Source: Planctomycetota bacterium (GTDB lineage: Bacteria > Planctomycetota > Planctomycetia > Pirellulales > Lacipirellulaceae). From it: 15,070 nt of DNA. The notes beneath the pieces were generated by a model. That model was not told the DNA's origin and made no database searches. It was given only the letters and a program-made list of their open reading frames with translations. The stretch lies in assembly GCA_013151315.1 (NCBI GenBank), contig JAADIN010000029.1, positions 1 to 15,070 on the forward strand, read 5' to 3'. The position numbers and the translations under genes were made by a program. Positions 6,019 to 13,675 of the stretch are shown here, piece by piece (within the stretch, counting starts at the first letter, position 1; the number at the start of each line of letters is the position of its first letter).

Positions 6019-7283
6019 TGGATTGCGACACGACCGGAATCGAGCCCGACATCGCGTTGGTGAAGTACAAGCAGTTGGCCGGCGGCGGGATGCTGAAAAT
6101 TGTGAACCAGACGGTGCCGCTGGCGCTACAACATATAGGCTACGACCAACCCGAGATCGAATCGATTTTGGCCTACATCGACAAGGAAGATACGATCGAG
6201 GGAGCCAACGATCTGAAGGCAGAGCATTTGCCGATTTTCGATTGTGCGTTCACTGCTCGCAACGGCACTCGCAGCATTGCTTGGCAAGCGCACGTGACGA
6301 TGATGGCCGCGGCTCAGCCATTTCTTTCCGGAGCGATCTCCAAAACCGTCAACATGCCGCGCAATACGACGCCCGAGGAAATCTCGCGGGCCTATATCGA
6401 TGGCTGGAAGCTGGGGCTGAAGGCATTGGCGATTTATCGCGATGGATCGAAAGATAGCCAGCCGCTCAACACGAGCACCGAAGCCGATCAGGCCAAAGAA
6501 AAAGAGGCCGCCTTGGCCAGCAAGCCTCGACGCGAGCGATTGCCCGACACGCGAAACTCGATCACGCACAAGTTCAGCATCACGGGCCACGAAGGCTACA
6601 TCACCGTGGGCCTGTTCGAGGACGGTCGTCCGGGCGAGCTGTTTATTACGATGGCCAAAGAGGGCAGCACGATCGGCGGACTGATGGACGCCTTTGGCAC
6701 CGCCGTTTCGATGAGCTTGCAATACGGCGTACCGCTGGAAGACTACGTCCGCAAGTTTTCGCACATGCGGTTCGAGCCGCAGGGCCATACCAAGAACCCG
6801 GATATCCGGATGGCCAAGAGCATCATCGATTACATTTTCCGCTGGCTAGGCATCACATTTTTGCCCGGCTACAAGGAGGCGAACCTGGGACTCATTCCAA
6901 GAGAGGGCGGGCCGCGGGAAGGCTCCGGTGGCAAAGGGCAAAGTTTGGGAGGGGAGAGCGACGATCTCACCGAGCCCAAGCCCGCCGACAAGAAGTCTGG
7001 CGGGCAGGCCGAAGCCAAACAGGAAGGCGTAGGCAAGGGGTTGGCGGTCGGCGGTCAGAGGCTAGAAACGCCTCTCACGAATGGCCATGCCAAAAAGGGC
7101 TACAGCGCCAAGCTGCTCGAACGGGCCGGAGCAATGTTGGAAGACGATGGCGGAAGCCGCAGCGAACAATTCGCCGGCTTCCAGGTCGATGCGCCTAGTT
7201 GCGACAACTGCGGTTCGATCACCGTCCGCAACGGCAACTGCTATCTGTGCCACAACTGCGGCAATTCAATGGGATGCAGTTGA
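5937..7283 (+). CDS. nrdJ: vitamin B12-dependent ribonucleotide reductase NrdJ, C-terminal part (frameshifted)
   Basis: Continuation of the same gene in the -1 frame. The ATG at 5937 is an accident of the frame; real family sequence starts at about VHGFRNAQ (5955 on). APTGTISFMMD with CDTTGIEPDIALVKYKQ is the phosphate-binding part of the barrel. NMPRNTTPEEISRAYIDGWKLGLKALAIYRDGSK closes the catalytic domain. TGHEGYITVGLFEDGRPGELFITMAKEGSTIGGLMDAFG is the NrdJ-specific C-terminal domain. A long low-complexity Gly/Lys/Glu-rich linker (about 6900-7080) precedes a cysteine cluster (CDNCG, CYLCHNCG, CS at the end; C422, C425, C435, C438, C441 and C447 of this frame). That cluster is the zinc-ribbon-like tail expected to re-reduce the active site. 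A terminator follows at 7359-7394. Together with the first part the protein would have about 1020 residues, normal for the family. Confidence 0.92.
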   Translation: MGRAGRVHGFRNAQTTVLAPTGTISFMMDCDTTGIEPDIALVKYKQLAGGGMLKIVNQTVPLALQHIGYDQPEIESILAYIDKEDTIEGANDLKAEHLPIFDCAFTARNGTRSIAWQAHVTMMAAAQPFLSGAISKTVNMPRNTTPEEISRAYIDGWKLGLKALAIYRDGSKDSQPLNTSTEADQAKEKEAALASKPRRERLPDTRNSITHKFSITGHEGYITVGLFEDGRPGELFITMAKEGSTIGGLMDAFGTAVSMSLQYGVPLEDYVRKFSHMRFEPQGHTKNPDIRMAKSIIDYIFRWLGITFLPGYKEANLGLIPREGGPREGSGGKGQSLGGESDDLTEPKPADKKSGGQAEAKQEGVGKGLAVGGQRLETPLTNGHAKKGYSAKLLERAGAMLEDDGGSRSEQFAGFQVDAPSCDNCGSITVRNGNCYLCHNCGNSMGCS

Positions 7284-7358
7284 AGGCGGAATTGAGAATG
7301 CGGATTGCGGAATTAATTTGAACACCATTCCGAATTCAAAAAACCGGGTGACACCGCG

Positions 7359-7394
7359 ACGGGTGTCGGTTCTGTAGGGACCGGCACCCGTTTT
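7359..7394 (+). terminator. rho-independent terminator after nrdJ
   Basis: ACGGGTGTCGGT (7359-7370) pairs with ACCGGCACCCGT (7380-7391), 12 positions with one G-U pair, around a 9-nt loop, and ends in TTTT (7391-7394). A partly overlapping hairpin, GACACC with GGTGTC (about 7350-7367), could compete with it. It lies 76 bp after the nrdJ stop. Confidence 0.75.
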
Positions 7395-7440
7395 GTGTCG
7401 CTACCCGACGTCTTCGTTGGACAGCGCCACTTTGGAGTGG

Positions 7441-7513
7441 AATACTAGCACGACGCGCAAGCGAGTGAGTTTTTGCGCAACCTACCCACTCGCTTGCGCG
7501 TCGTGCTAGTATT
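7441..7513. repeat. perfect 27-bp inverted repeat between convergent genes
   Basis: The arms 7441-7467 and 7487-7513 are exact reverse complements over 27 bp, around a 19-nt loop. Each arm reads ACTAGCACGACGCGCAAGCG and on to GAGTG. The sequence resembles the dispersed CTAGC/CGACGCGCAAGCGAG palindromes I recall from Pirellula-type planctomycetes. It sits 29 bp beyond the stop of the convergent helicase gene and may act as a two-way terminator or mRNA 3' end stabiliser. No transposase is near. Confidence 0.9.
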
Positions 7514-7542
7514 TGGTGACGAATCGTGAAAGTGCCGATCGC

Positions 7543-9537
7543 CTAACGCGTGGCGCGGCGTTTTTTCTTTGGGTTTCGCTCTTCTGCCCTCCGCTTGCCA
7601 TTCTCCGCTTGCCCCGTCATTTCGTACAAAAATCGGCTCGGTACCGTATCGCGTGACTTGCCCCATTTGCGGCGAGTCAATGCGAAGGAAAGGGTAAGCT
7701 GGTCTTGCGCGCGGGTTACGCCAACATAACAGAGGCGGCGTTCCTCATCGATCGCGCCAGCCTCTTCGGAATCGACCGAGCGGCGATGCGGAAGAATGCC
7801 TTCTTCCATGCCGGCCATGTAGACGTAGGGAAACTCGAGGCCTTTCGCCGAGTGGTAAGTCATCAGCGCGATCGCGTTGCTGCGAAGCTGATCTTCCTTG
7901 TCGTCAGTGTCGCGGTTGCCCAAAGCAACGTCGTCGAGAAATCCCGTGAGTGTGGGGTCTTCGGTATGTTCCTCGTAATTAGCCGCCGCGTTGACGATTT
8001 CTTCTAGCGACGCATGGCGAGCGTCACGATCGTTGGGGTCGGGGTAAGCACGTTCGAGCTCGCGCCGGTAGTCGGTTTTCTTTAGTACCAGTCGAACAAG
8101 ATCCGCGAGGGGGAGCTCCTTGGCTGCAACTGACAGCGACCCGATGAGTTCGCAAAATTTTTCGACCGCGATCGTGGCCGCGGGCGAAATCAAACCGTTG
8201 CTTCCTGCCGAGGGGAGTACGTCCCAGACGTGGCCGCCCCGGGAGGTCGCGGAATCGACCAATTGTTTGACCGTCGCATTGCCAATGCTGCGCGGCGGCG
8301 TGTTGATGATTCGCAGCAAGGCAGGCTCGTCGTGGGGGTTTTCGATGATCTTGAGATACGCCAGCAGGTCTCGAACTTCTTTGCGATCAAAAAAGCTCAT
8401 GCCGCCGACGAGAATGTAGGGCAAATTAACTCGGCGTAGCTCGGTCTCAAATGCACGCGGCTGTTCGTTCGTCCGGCAAAGAATGGCAAAATCGCGTGCC
8501 GCGATGCCCGGCTGCTTCAAAACATGCCCAATTTCAGCGACGATTTTTTGAGCTTCGACCGTTTCGTCTTGCATCTGCAACACACGCGGCTTCTGCCCGC
8601 CTGACCTAGCCGGACGCAGCACTTTTTCATGTCGTACCGCGTTAAAAGCAATCAGCGTGTTGGCGTAACCAAGAATCGCGGCGGTCGAACGGTAATTGTT
8701 TTCCAGACGAACGACCTTGGCGTCGGGCCAATCTTTTTCAAAACGCAAAATGTGCTCGACCTCGGCGCCACGCCAACCGTAGATCGATTGGTCGTCGTCC
8801 CCGACGACACAAAGATTGCGATGCCCCATCGCGAGCCCTCGGATAATTTGGTATTGGCTCTGGTTGGTGTCTTGATATTCGTCGATGAGCACATGATCGA
8901 ATCGCTGCGCTTCTTCGCGGCGAATTTTGGGAAACTTTGCAAACAGTTGTTGCGTCAGCAACAGCAGATCGTCGAAGTCGACCATACCTTTGGTTTTGAG
9001 ATTGTTCTGATAACGCCGGTAGGCGGCAGCGGCCAGATGCTCTTTGTCGGTCTCGGCGAGCGACGCAGCCCGGCCAGGATCGATCGAGCGAGTTTTCCAT
9101 CCTCCGACAATCGCCAGCATATCGCCCGGCCGGAGCGACTCGTTGGGGCAGCGAATTTCTCGCAGCGCCGACCTCGCTTCGGCTTCTTGGTCGCCCCGAT
9201 CACAAATAGTAAATCGCCCGGGATAGCCAAGCTGGGCGATGTGTCGCCTGAGAATCTTGACACAGAGCGAGTGGAATGTAGAGATAAGCGGCCGGCTTTT
9301 CCTCTTCTTGCCCTTGGTGCCTAGGAGCTTGGTCGCCCGTTCCAGCATTTCGCCAGATGCCTTGCGGGTAAACGTCACGGCGAGAATTCGTTCGGGCGAA
9401 GTGCCATTTCGGATGAGCTCGGCAATGCGGTGAGTGACGACTCGCGTTTTGCCGGTCCCTGCTCCTGCCAGGACGAGCATAGGACCGCGGAGAGTGCGGA
9501 CCGCTTCGCGTTGAGGGGGATTGAGCTGGTCGGACAT
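7543..9537 (-). CDS. UvrD/PcrA/Rep-type superfamily 1A DNA helicase
   Basis: A 664-residue ATP-dependent 3'-5' DNA helicase of the UvrD/Rep family, which works in repair, restart of replication and removal of proteins from DNA. All motifs are visible: Q motif LNPPQREAV (5-13), Walker A AGAGTGKT (to T31), motif Ia VTFTRKA, Walker B LIDEYQDT (D219, E220), motif III VGDDDQSIYGWRG (245-257), LENNYRS (278-284), motif V TYHSAKGLEFPYVY (about 560-573) and motif VI CYVGVTRAQDQL (about 603-614). The tail is short and strongly basic (KRRAEERNPKKKRRATR). At 664 residues it is closer to E. coli Rep than to PcrA/UvrD, which usually exceed 700, so the exact member is not settled. The sequence before the ATG is pyrimidine-rich with no Shine-Dalgarno site. 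It is convergent with nrdJ and stands alone. Confidence 0.95.
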   Translation of the reverse strand: MSDQLNPPQREAVRTLRGPMLVLAGAGTGKTRVVTHRIAELIRNGTSPERILAVTFTRKASGEMLERATKLLGTKGKKRKSRPLISTFHSLCVKILRRHIAQLGYPGRFTICDRGDQEAEARSALREIRCPNESLRPGDMLAIVGGWKTRSIDPGRAASLAETDKEHLAAAAYRRYQNNLKTKGMVDFDDLLLLTQQLFAKFPKIRREEAQRFDHVLIDEYQDTNQSQYQIIRGLAMGHRNLCVVGDDDQSIYGWRGAEVEHILRFEKDWPDAKVVRLENNYRSTAAILGYANTLIAFNAVRHEKVLRPARSGGQKPRVLQMQDETVEAQKIVAEIGHVLKQPGIAARDFAILCRTNEQPRAFETELRRVNLPYILVGGMSFFDRKEVRDLLAYLKIIENPHDEPALLRIINTPPRSIGNATVKQLVDSATSRGGHVWDVLPSAGSNGLISPAATIAVEKFCELIGSLSVAAKELPLADLVRLVLKKTDYRRELERAYPDPNDRDARHASLEEIVNAAANYEEHTEDPTLTGFLDDVALGNRDTDDKEDQLRSNAIALMTYHSAKGLEFPYVYMAGMEEGILPHRRSVDSEEAGAIDEERRLCYVGVTRAQDQLTLSFALTRRKWGKSRDTVPSRFLYEMTGQAENGKRRAEERNPKKKRRATR

Positions 9538-9693
9538 GGTCGAGGGGAAGGGATAGGAAACGGGCTTCAGCTCTCGGGAAAACAGAACATCGATCGTAGT
9601 TGGCCCGCCGAGGTTAGAACAGGGGCCTGAGATTCCGGCGATCTCTCAGCGTGCGGCTATTCTGGGGCGAGAGCTTTGTCACCGCTTAATTTC

Positions 9694-9812
9694 GTGAGCC
9701 GCACGGCGCTAGCCGCGGGTTGATAAGGTGTGAGCCGCGGGTTGCGGAGCGTGGCGGTATGCCCCTTAGGACGGTATGCCCCTAGACCCGACGCTAGCGC
9801 GTTGCGGCTCAC
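9694..9812. repeat. palindromic intergenic repeat of planctomycete type with internal direct repeats
   Basis: The outer arms 9694-9720 (from GTGAGCCGCA to CCGCGGGT) and 9786-9812 (from ACCCGACG to TGCGGCTCAC) are reverse complements at 23 of 27 positions and share a GCGCTAGC core. A further GTGAGCCGCGGGTT copy begins at 9730. Inside, CGGTATGCCCCT occurs twice (9755-9766 and 9772-9783, period 17). This is the REP-like type I associate with Pirellulales genomes; it lies between two divergently transcribed genes and encodes nothing. The neighbouring part, 9538-9693, shows nothing I can name. Confidence 0.8.
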
Positions 9813-9867
9813 ATCCATAATCCCAATTTTTAGCTATGACAAAACACTAGAGATATTCCACCTTGTC

Positions 9868-9897
9868 TTGACGCTAAACCATGGCAGGGCCTACACT
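9868..9897 (+). promoter_or_regulatory. possible sigma-70-type promoter for the TPR-like/RluA genes
   Basis: TTGACG (9868-9873, five of six) and TACACT (9892-9897, four of six) are 18 bp apart and would start transcription near 9904, some 36 bp before the chosen ATG. The spacing is good and the -10 is weak. It lies after the palindromic repeat and also argues for the start at 9940 rather than further upstream. Confidence 0.4.
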
Positions 9898-9939
9898 TTG
9901 GAGACATTTCATACCCTCTTGTCGCCGAGCAAAAATGAC

Positions 9940-10827
9940 ATGAAGAACGAACATCGCCACTTTCTTGAAACCAATTGGCTCGCAGCACGCCTCGCGAAGT
10001 GGATCGAGAAGCTGAAACCTCACACCGGATCGTTGGTGGGCGGCCTCATGGTCTTGCTCGGAATTGCGGTCGTGAGCTCCTTTTGGTCCTCGCAATCGGC
10101 AACCAAACGTCAAGCCGCGTGGGATGAATTTGCGACTGCCCATAATATGTCCGACCCCGAGTTGGCGAGTCTACGTCAGGTGGCCGACAAGGAAGAATAC
10201 TCAGGCACACCCATGCGGGAGTGGGCCTACGTCACCTGGGCCGATCGGCAAGTCTTGTTGGCATCGAGTGAGTACTTGGTGAACCGCGAGAACGCCCAGG
10301 GTCGTCTGCCGCAACTCGTTGGAATCTACGAGGGGTTGGCCGGCGGCGCTGCCGATGTCGTAGTTCAAAACCGGGCACACTTCGGGCTGGCCCGAGTCTA
10401 TGAGTTGCAAAACAAACTCGAGGAGGCCCGCGGGGAGTACTCCCTTGTCGAAGGCGATTTGCAGCCGATGGCAACTTACCGGGCAGATCAACTCGAGCAA
10501 TCGAAAGTCCAGGAGGCGTGTGCTTGGTTGGCCAGTGCCAAGTTACTTCGTCGAAGTGGCGAGGGCGTTGGTGGCGAAGCAGGTGCGCTTGGTACGCGGC
10601 CTGATTTTGAGGCGTCTCTTCCCGACGCAAGTTTGGAATCGGATCTCCCCGATGCGCGTTCTTTGGAAGAAATCTTGGGCACTCTCGGAGAAGCAACTGA
10701 GGGCGAAGACACAAGCAGTGAAGCCCTTTCGTCGGACGAAGCTGCGTCGGACGAGGCAGAAACGGACGCCGAGGAAGTAGAAACAAAAACCGATGCAGAT
10801 GCCGAAGCGGATGCCCCTGAAAAATGA
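9940..10827 (+). CDS. single-pass membrane protein with TPR-like region and acidic tail
   Basis: A 295-residue protein. Residues 1-28 are charged and cytosolic in appearance. Residues 30-49 form one clear membrane helix (SLVGGLMVLLGIAVVSSFW). Residues 55-205 are helical and resemble the periplasmic TPR-like domain of YfgM-type proteins, with segments such as HFGLARVYELQNKLEEARGEY. From about 215 to the end the protein is highly acidic and of low complexity (Glu, Asp, Ser, Ala). The ATG at 9940 is chosen because it places the membrane helix at a normal depth and follows a possible promoter. The frame is open to 9730, but those 70 residues run through the intergenic repeat and are not convincing. 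The stop overlaps the next start (ATGA at 10824-10827). The YfgM likeness suggests a role at the membrane with secreted or envelope proteins, but this is weak. Confidence 0.75.
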   Translation: MKNEHRHFLETNWLAARLAKWIEKLKPHTGSLVGGLMVLLGIAVVSSFWSSQSATKRQAAWDEFATAHNMSDPELASLRQVADKEEYSGTPMREWAYVTWADRQVLLASSEYLVNRENAQGRLPQLVGIYEGLAGGAADVVVQNRAHFGLARVYELQNKLEEARGEYSLVEGDLQPMATYRADQLEQSKVQEACAWLASAKLLRRSGEGVGGEAGALGTRPDFEASLPDASLESDLPDARSLEEILGTLGEATEGEDTSSEALSSDEAASDEAETDAEEVETKTDADAEADAPEK

Positions 10828-11828
10828 CCGCCGAGCCGCTTCGATTTGAAACCACGGTCGACGAGGCAGGACAGCGTCTCGATGCCTATCTGGCAAGCCA
10901 GATTTCTGAAGCGAGCCGCGTTCGAATCCGACGTGGCATCGACGACGCGACAGCCAAGGTCGATGGGAAAGTTTGCAAAGCGTCCTACCGACTGCGAGAA
11001 GGGCAACGCATCGAGTTTATTTTGCCGCCGCCCCCGGCAGCCGGTCCCGAGCCTGAGCCGATTCCGCTTTCGATTCTCTACGAAGACGACGCGCTGGCAG
11101 TTATCGACAAGCCGCCGGGAATGGTCGTCCATCCGGCCAAGGGCCATTGGTCGGGCACCTTGGCCAGTGCGCTGGTGCACCACTTCGACCAACTGAGCGA
11201 GCATGGCGGAGCCTCGCGGCCTGGCATCGTCCATCGACTCGACCGCGATACGAGCGGGGCAATTGTCATCGCGAAGACCGACCAAGCCCATCAGCGGTTG
11301 GCCGACCAGTTCAAAGCCCGCACGGTTCGCAAAGAGTATTTGGCAATCGTGTCGGGCAGGCCCGAATTGGATCGCGATCTTATTGATCACCCGATTGGCG
11401 ATCATCCGACGCATCGCGAAAAAAAGGCGCTACGTACCGACCATTCTAGTAGTCGAGAGGCTCAGACGTTTTACGAAGTCGAAGAACGTTTTCCAGGCTA
11501 TGCCCTCATCAAGGCGATGCCCAAGACGGGGCGTACGCATCAAATCCGTTTGCATTTGGCGAGCATTCGATGCCCAGTGCTATGCGACAAACTCTACAGC
11601 GGCCAATCGCGGCTAACGGTAGCGGATTGCCGCACCCGCTGCCGGTGTCCGCAGTTGGCCAAGGACCGTAAAGCCGACGAATTGCTTCTTCAGAGGCAAG
11701 CGCTCCACGCCCACCGAGTGAGCTTTGCTCATCCCCTCACAGGCGAGCCAATGGAAATCAGCGCGCCGATACCTGACGATATCCGGCAACTGCTATTGAT
11801 CTTGCGGCAGACTCACCTCAAGGGTTAG
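10824..11828 (+). CDS. RluA-family (RluD-like) 23S rRNA pseudouridine synthase
   Basis: A 334-residue enzyme that converts uridine to pseudouridine in structured RNA, most likely large-subunit rRNA. An S4 RNA-binding domain (about 17-65, RLDAYLASQISEASRVRIRR) is followed by the catalytic domain. That domain has VIDKPPGMVVHPAKG (93-107), the active-site motif GIVHRLDRDTSG with catalytic D140, and PKTGRTHQIRLHLASI (233-248). RQALHA and HPLTGEPM at the C-terminal end also fit. The S4 domain and length match RluD-type enzymes better than RluA or RluC, but the target uridines cannot be read from sequence. The ATG overlaps the stop of the preceding gene by ATGA, so translation is probably coupled to it. 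No terminator is obvious in the 61 bp before mscL. Confidence 0.93.
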   Translation: MTAEPLRFETTVDEAGQRLDAYLASQISEASRVRIRRGIDDATAKVDGKVCKASYRLREGQRIEFILPPPPAAGPEPEPIPLSILYEDDALAVIDKPPGMVVHPAKGHWSGTLASALVHHFDQLSEHGGASRPGIVHRLDRDTSGAIVIAKTDQAHQRLADQFKARTVRKEYLAIVSGRPELDRDLIDHPIGDHPTHREKKALRTDHSSSREAQTFYEVEERFPGYALIKAMPKTGRTHQIRLHLASIRCPVLCDKLYSGQSRLTVADCRTRCRCPQLAKDRKADELLLQRQALHAHRVSFAHPLTGEPMEISAPIPDDIRQLLLILRQTHLKG

Positions 11829-11889
11829 AACTGGCATCTCCTCGTGATTTCAATCTACCCATCCATTTTCTAGGCAGGAAGAAAACCCC

Positions 11890-12309
11890 ATGGGAATGCT
11901 TCAAGAATTCAAAGATTTTGCTCTAAAAGGAAACGTGGTCGACATGGCCGTGGGCGTCGTCATTGGCGGGGCATTCGGAAAGATCATCAGCTCGTTGGTG
12001 GGCGACATCATCATGCCAGCGGTAGGGATGGTCACCGGCGGTTCCGATTTTTCGGCTTTGAAGTATGTCATTCAAAAAGGCCAAGAAGCGAGCGGCGAGG
12101 GCGATGCTGCAATTGCCGCGGTCGAAGAAGTGGCGATCAGCTATGGCGCCTTCATCAACACAGCCATCGATTTCCTAATCATCGCCGCAGCGATTTTCAT
12201 GGCAGTGAAGGTGATGAACTCAATGAAGAAAAAAGAAGAGGCGGCACCGAAGGCTCCCGCAGAAGATGTCACCTTGCTGCGAGAAATTCGCGATTCGCTG
12301 GCGAAGTAA
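11890..12309 (+). CDS. mscL: large-conductance mechanosensitive channel MscL
   Basis: A 139-residue inner-membrane channel that opens under membrane tension and releases solutes on osmotic downshock; the family forms homopentamers. The N-terminal amphipathic helix (MLQEFKDFALKGNVVDMAVGV) runs into TM1 (about 15-42, VGVVIGGAFGKIISSLVGDI), which lines the pore. A periplasmic loop (45-85) follows, then TM2 (about 86-108, INTAIDFLIIAAAIFMAVKV), a charged KKKEE stretch and a C-terminal helix (VTLLREIRDSLAK). Length and motifs are those of the family. AGGAAG lies 8 nt before the ATG. The stop is only 2 bp from the stop of the convergent deacetylase, with no room for a separate terminator. A gap of 61 bp follows the pseudouridine synthase, so it may be expressed with it. 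Confidence 0.97.
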   Translation: MGMLQEFKDFALKGNVVDMAVGVVIGGAFGKIISSLVGDIIMPAVGMVTGGSDFSALKYVIQKGQEASGEGDAAIAAVEEVAISYGAFINTAIDFLIIAAAIFMAVKVMNSMKKKEEAAPKAPAEDVTLLREIRDSLAK

Positions 12310-12311
12310 AT

Positions 12312-13058
12312 TTATAGCTCGCCAAACACCGAAGCCATCAAGTCGCCTGTGCCCAGGTTGCGCGGGCTGACGAGCATTTCGCCGGCGGCAAACCCGGCCG
12401 TTTGGCCTAGCTGGCGTGCCATGTTTTCAACGCGCGCAAAAATGTGCTGTTTCTCCGGCGGGAATTGCGTTTGGTAGCAGCGAATCGAATCCATTTTCAC
12501 GCGGAGTGTTCGACTGATGTCAACGACCAAGTGCCCCGCACCGGGTGGCAGTTCGTTGGAATAAAAATTCAGCGTGTAATAGAGATGCGCAGGGATCGTG
12601 TGTGGCGGCAATCCCTCGAAATCCTCATCCCACTTGGTGAGCCGAGAATAAAAAATAGCCCCATCCGTGATCTGCATCGCCTGCCAATGGTCCGGGGAGG
12701 CGAGCGGAGTTTTTTCGCCAAAGCCCAACACGAGCCGCGGGCGATACTTGCGAAACTCGATCGCCAGCTTGACGCGCGCTTCGTAGGAATCAAACAATTT
12801 TCGGTTGGGCAGATCGAGCGTCACGCGATGAGCAACGCTGAGCGTCTTCGCGGCAGCTTCCGCTTCCGCCAGGCGAACTTCCGGCCCCGGCGAGCCGGGC
12901 GTCGGTTCGCCATCGGTGAGGTCGATAATCCCGACCTGATAGCCCTGCTGCACCAGCCGCGCAAGCGTACCGCCACACGCGATCTCGACATCGTCGGGAT
13001 GCGCACCGACGGCAATCACGTCGAGCTGGGGCCACTCCAGTTGAAGAGAGTCGGTCAT
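12312..13058 (-). CDS. bshB1: PIG-L/LmbE-family N-deacetylase, BshB1-like
   Basis: A 248-residue zinc-dependent deacetylase. The zinc motif GAHPDDVEIACGGT (H20, D22, D23) opens the Rossmann-like fold. LTDGEPTPGSPGPEVRLAEAEAAAK and LPNRKLFDS follow the usual layout. SPDHWQA supplies the distal histidine, H124. In BshB1 proteins this domain removes the acetyl group from GlcNAc-malate during bacillithiol synthesis, and this length and layout fit that group. PIG-L enzymes have several substrates, and no bshA or bshC gene is in the window, so the substrate remains inferred. The ATG overlaps the purN stop by ATGA, so it is probably the last gene of an ileS-purN-bshB1 transcript. Confidence 0.85.
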   Translation of the reverse strand: MTDSLQLEWPQLDVIAVGAHPDDVEIACGGTLARLVQQGYQVGIIDLTDGEPTPGSPGPEVRLAEAEAAAKTLSVAHRVTLDLPNRKLFDSYEARVKLAIEFRKYRPRLVLGFGEKTPLASPDHWQAMQITDGAIFYSRLTKWDEDFEGLPPHTIPAHLYYTLNFYSNELPPGAGHLVVDISRTLRVKMDSIRCYQTQFPPEKQHIFARVENMARQLGQTAGFAAGEMLVSPRNLGTGDLMASVFGEL

Positions 13059-13675
13059 TTTATCGTAACCTTACGCCCTGAGAGTTTAATTTTTCCCGCA
13101 GCCAACAACCGCAGCACATGGGGATAGGCTTCTCGCTCTGCTTCAAACACACGGGCGGCGAGCGTGTCGGCCGAGTCGTCGTCGAAGACAGGCACCGGCT
13201 GCTGCCAGATGATCGGGCCCTCGTCGTACTGGTTGTCAACAAAATGTACCGTGCAGCCAGTCACTTTCGCGCCATAGTCGAGCACGGCTTGATGCACATG
13301 GTGACCATACATGCCCGGACCACAAAACGAGGGAATCAACGAGGGATGGATGTTTAATACCCGCCCCGCAAAATCTTCCGGCACGGGGACCAATTTCAAA
13401 AAACCGGCCATCACCACGCAATCGACTTCCGCCACTCGGCAAGCATCGAAAATCTTGATTCCATAGTCCTCATCGCTTGCGGTTTCGCCCCGTTTGAAAA
13501 CTTGCGTCACGATCCCGGCATCACCCGCGTGCTGAAGCCCGCTCGCCTTGGGCGTACTAGAAATCACGAGCCGTATGTCGACCGGCAATTTTTCTTCGGC
13601 AGCCAAATCAATAAAATTTTTCAGCGTCCGACCGCTACCGGAGATCAGCGCCGCGATGCGAAGAGGTTGGGTCAT
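13055..13675 (-). CDS. purN: phosphoribosylglycinamide formyltransferase PurN
   Basis: A 206-residue cytosolic enzyme that transfers a formyl group from 10-formyl-tetrahydrofolate to GAR, the third step of purine synthesis. ISGSGRTLKNF (11-21) is the phosphate loop, with Thr where many homologues have Asn. NIHPSLIPSF holds catalytic N108 and H110. TGCTVHFVDNQYDEGPII holds D151 of the folate site. The GMYGHHVHQAVL stretch is a known variant in one PurN clade. Length is normal. The gene overlaps ileS upstream and the deacetylase downstream by ATGA each, so all three are probably translated from one mRNA. The two downstream reactions share no pathway with ileS, so the row looks like a housekeeping grouping. 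Confidence 0.95.
   Translation of the reverse strand: MTQPLRIAALISGSGRTLKNFIDLAAEEKLPVDIRLVISSTPKASGLQHAGDAGIVTQVFKRGETASDEDYGIKIFDACRVAEVDCVVMAGFLKLVPVPEDFAGRVLNIHPSLIPSFCGPGMYGHHVHQAVLDYGAKVTGCTVHFVDNQYDEGPIIWQQPVPVFDDDSADTLAARVFEAEREAYPHVLRLLAAGKIKLSGRKVTIK

Noticed and set aside
5828..6457. 209-residue plus-strand frame across the nrdJ break
   Set aside because: It is the third frame of nrdJ with Arg-rich chance sequence, while the other two frames carry the family motifs.
9730..9939. 70-residue N-terminal extension of the TPR-like protein
   Set aside because: It reads through the intergenic repeat and the possible promoter; the ATG at 9940 gives a normal membrane topology.
10488..11414. 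308-residue minus-strand open frame opposite the TPR-like and RluA-family genes
   Set aside because: Its Ser/Ala-rich part is the antisense of the acidic tail, and the opposite strand has clear families with catalytic motifs.
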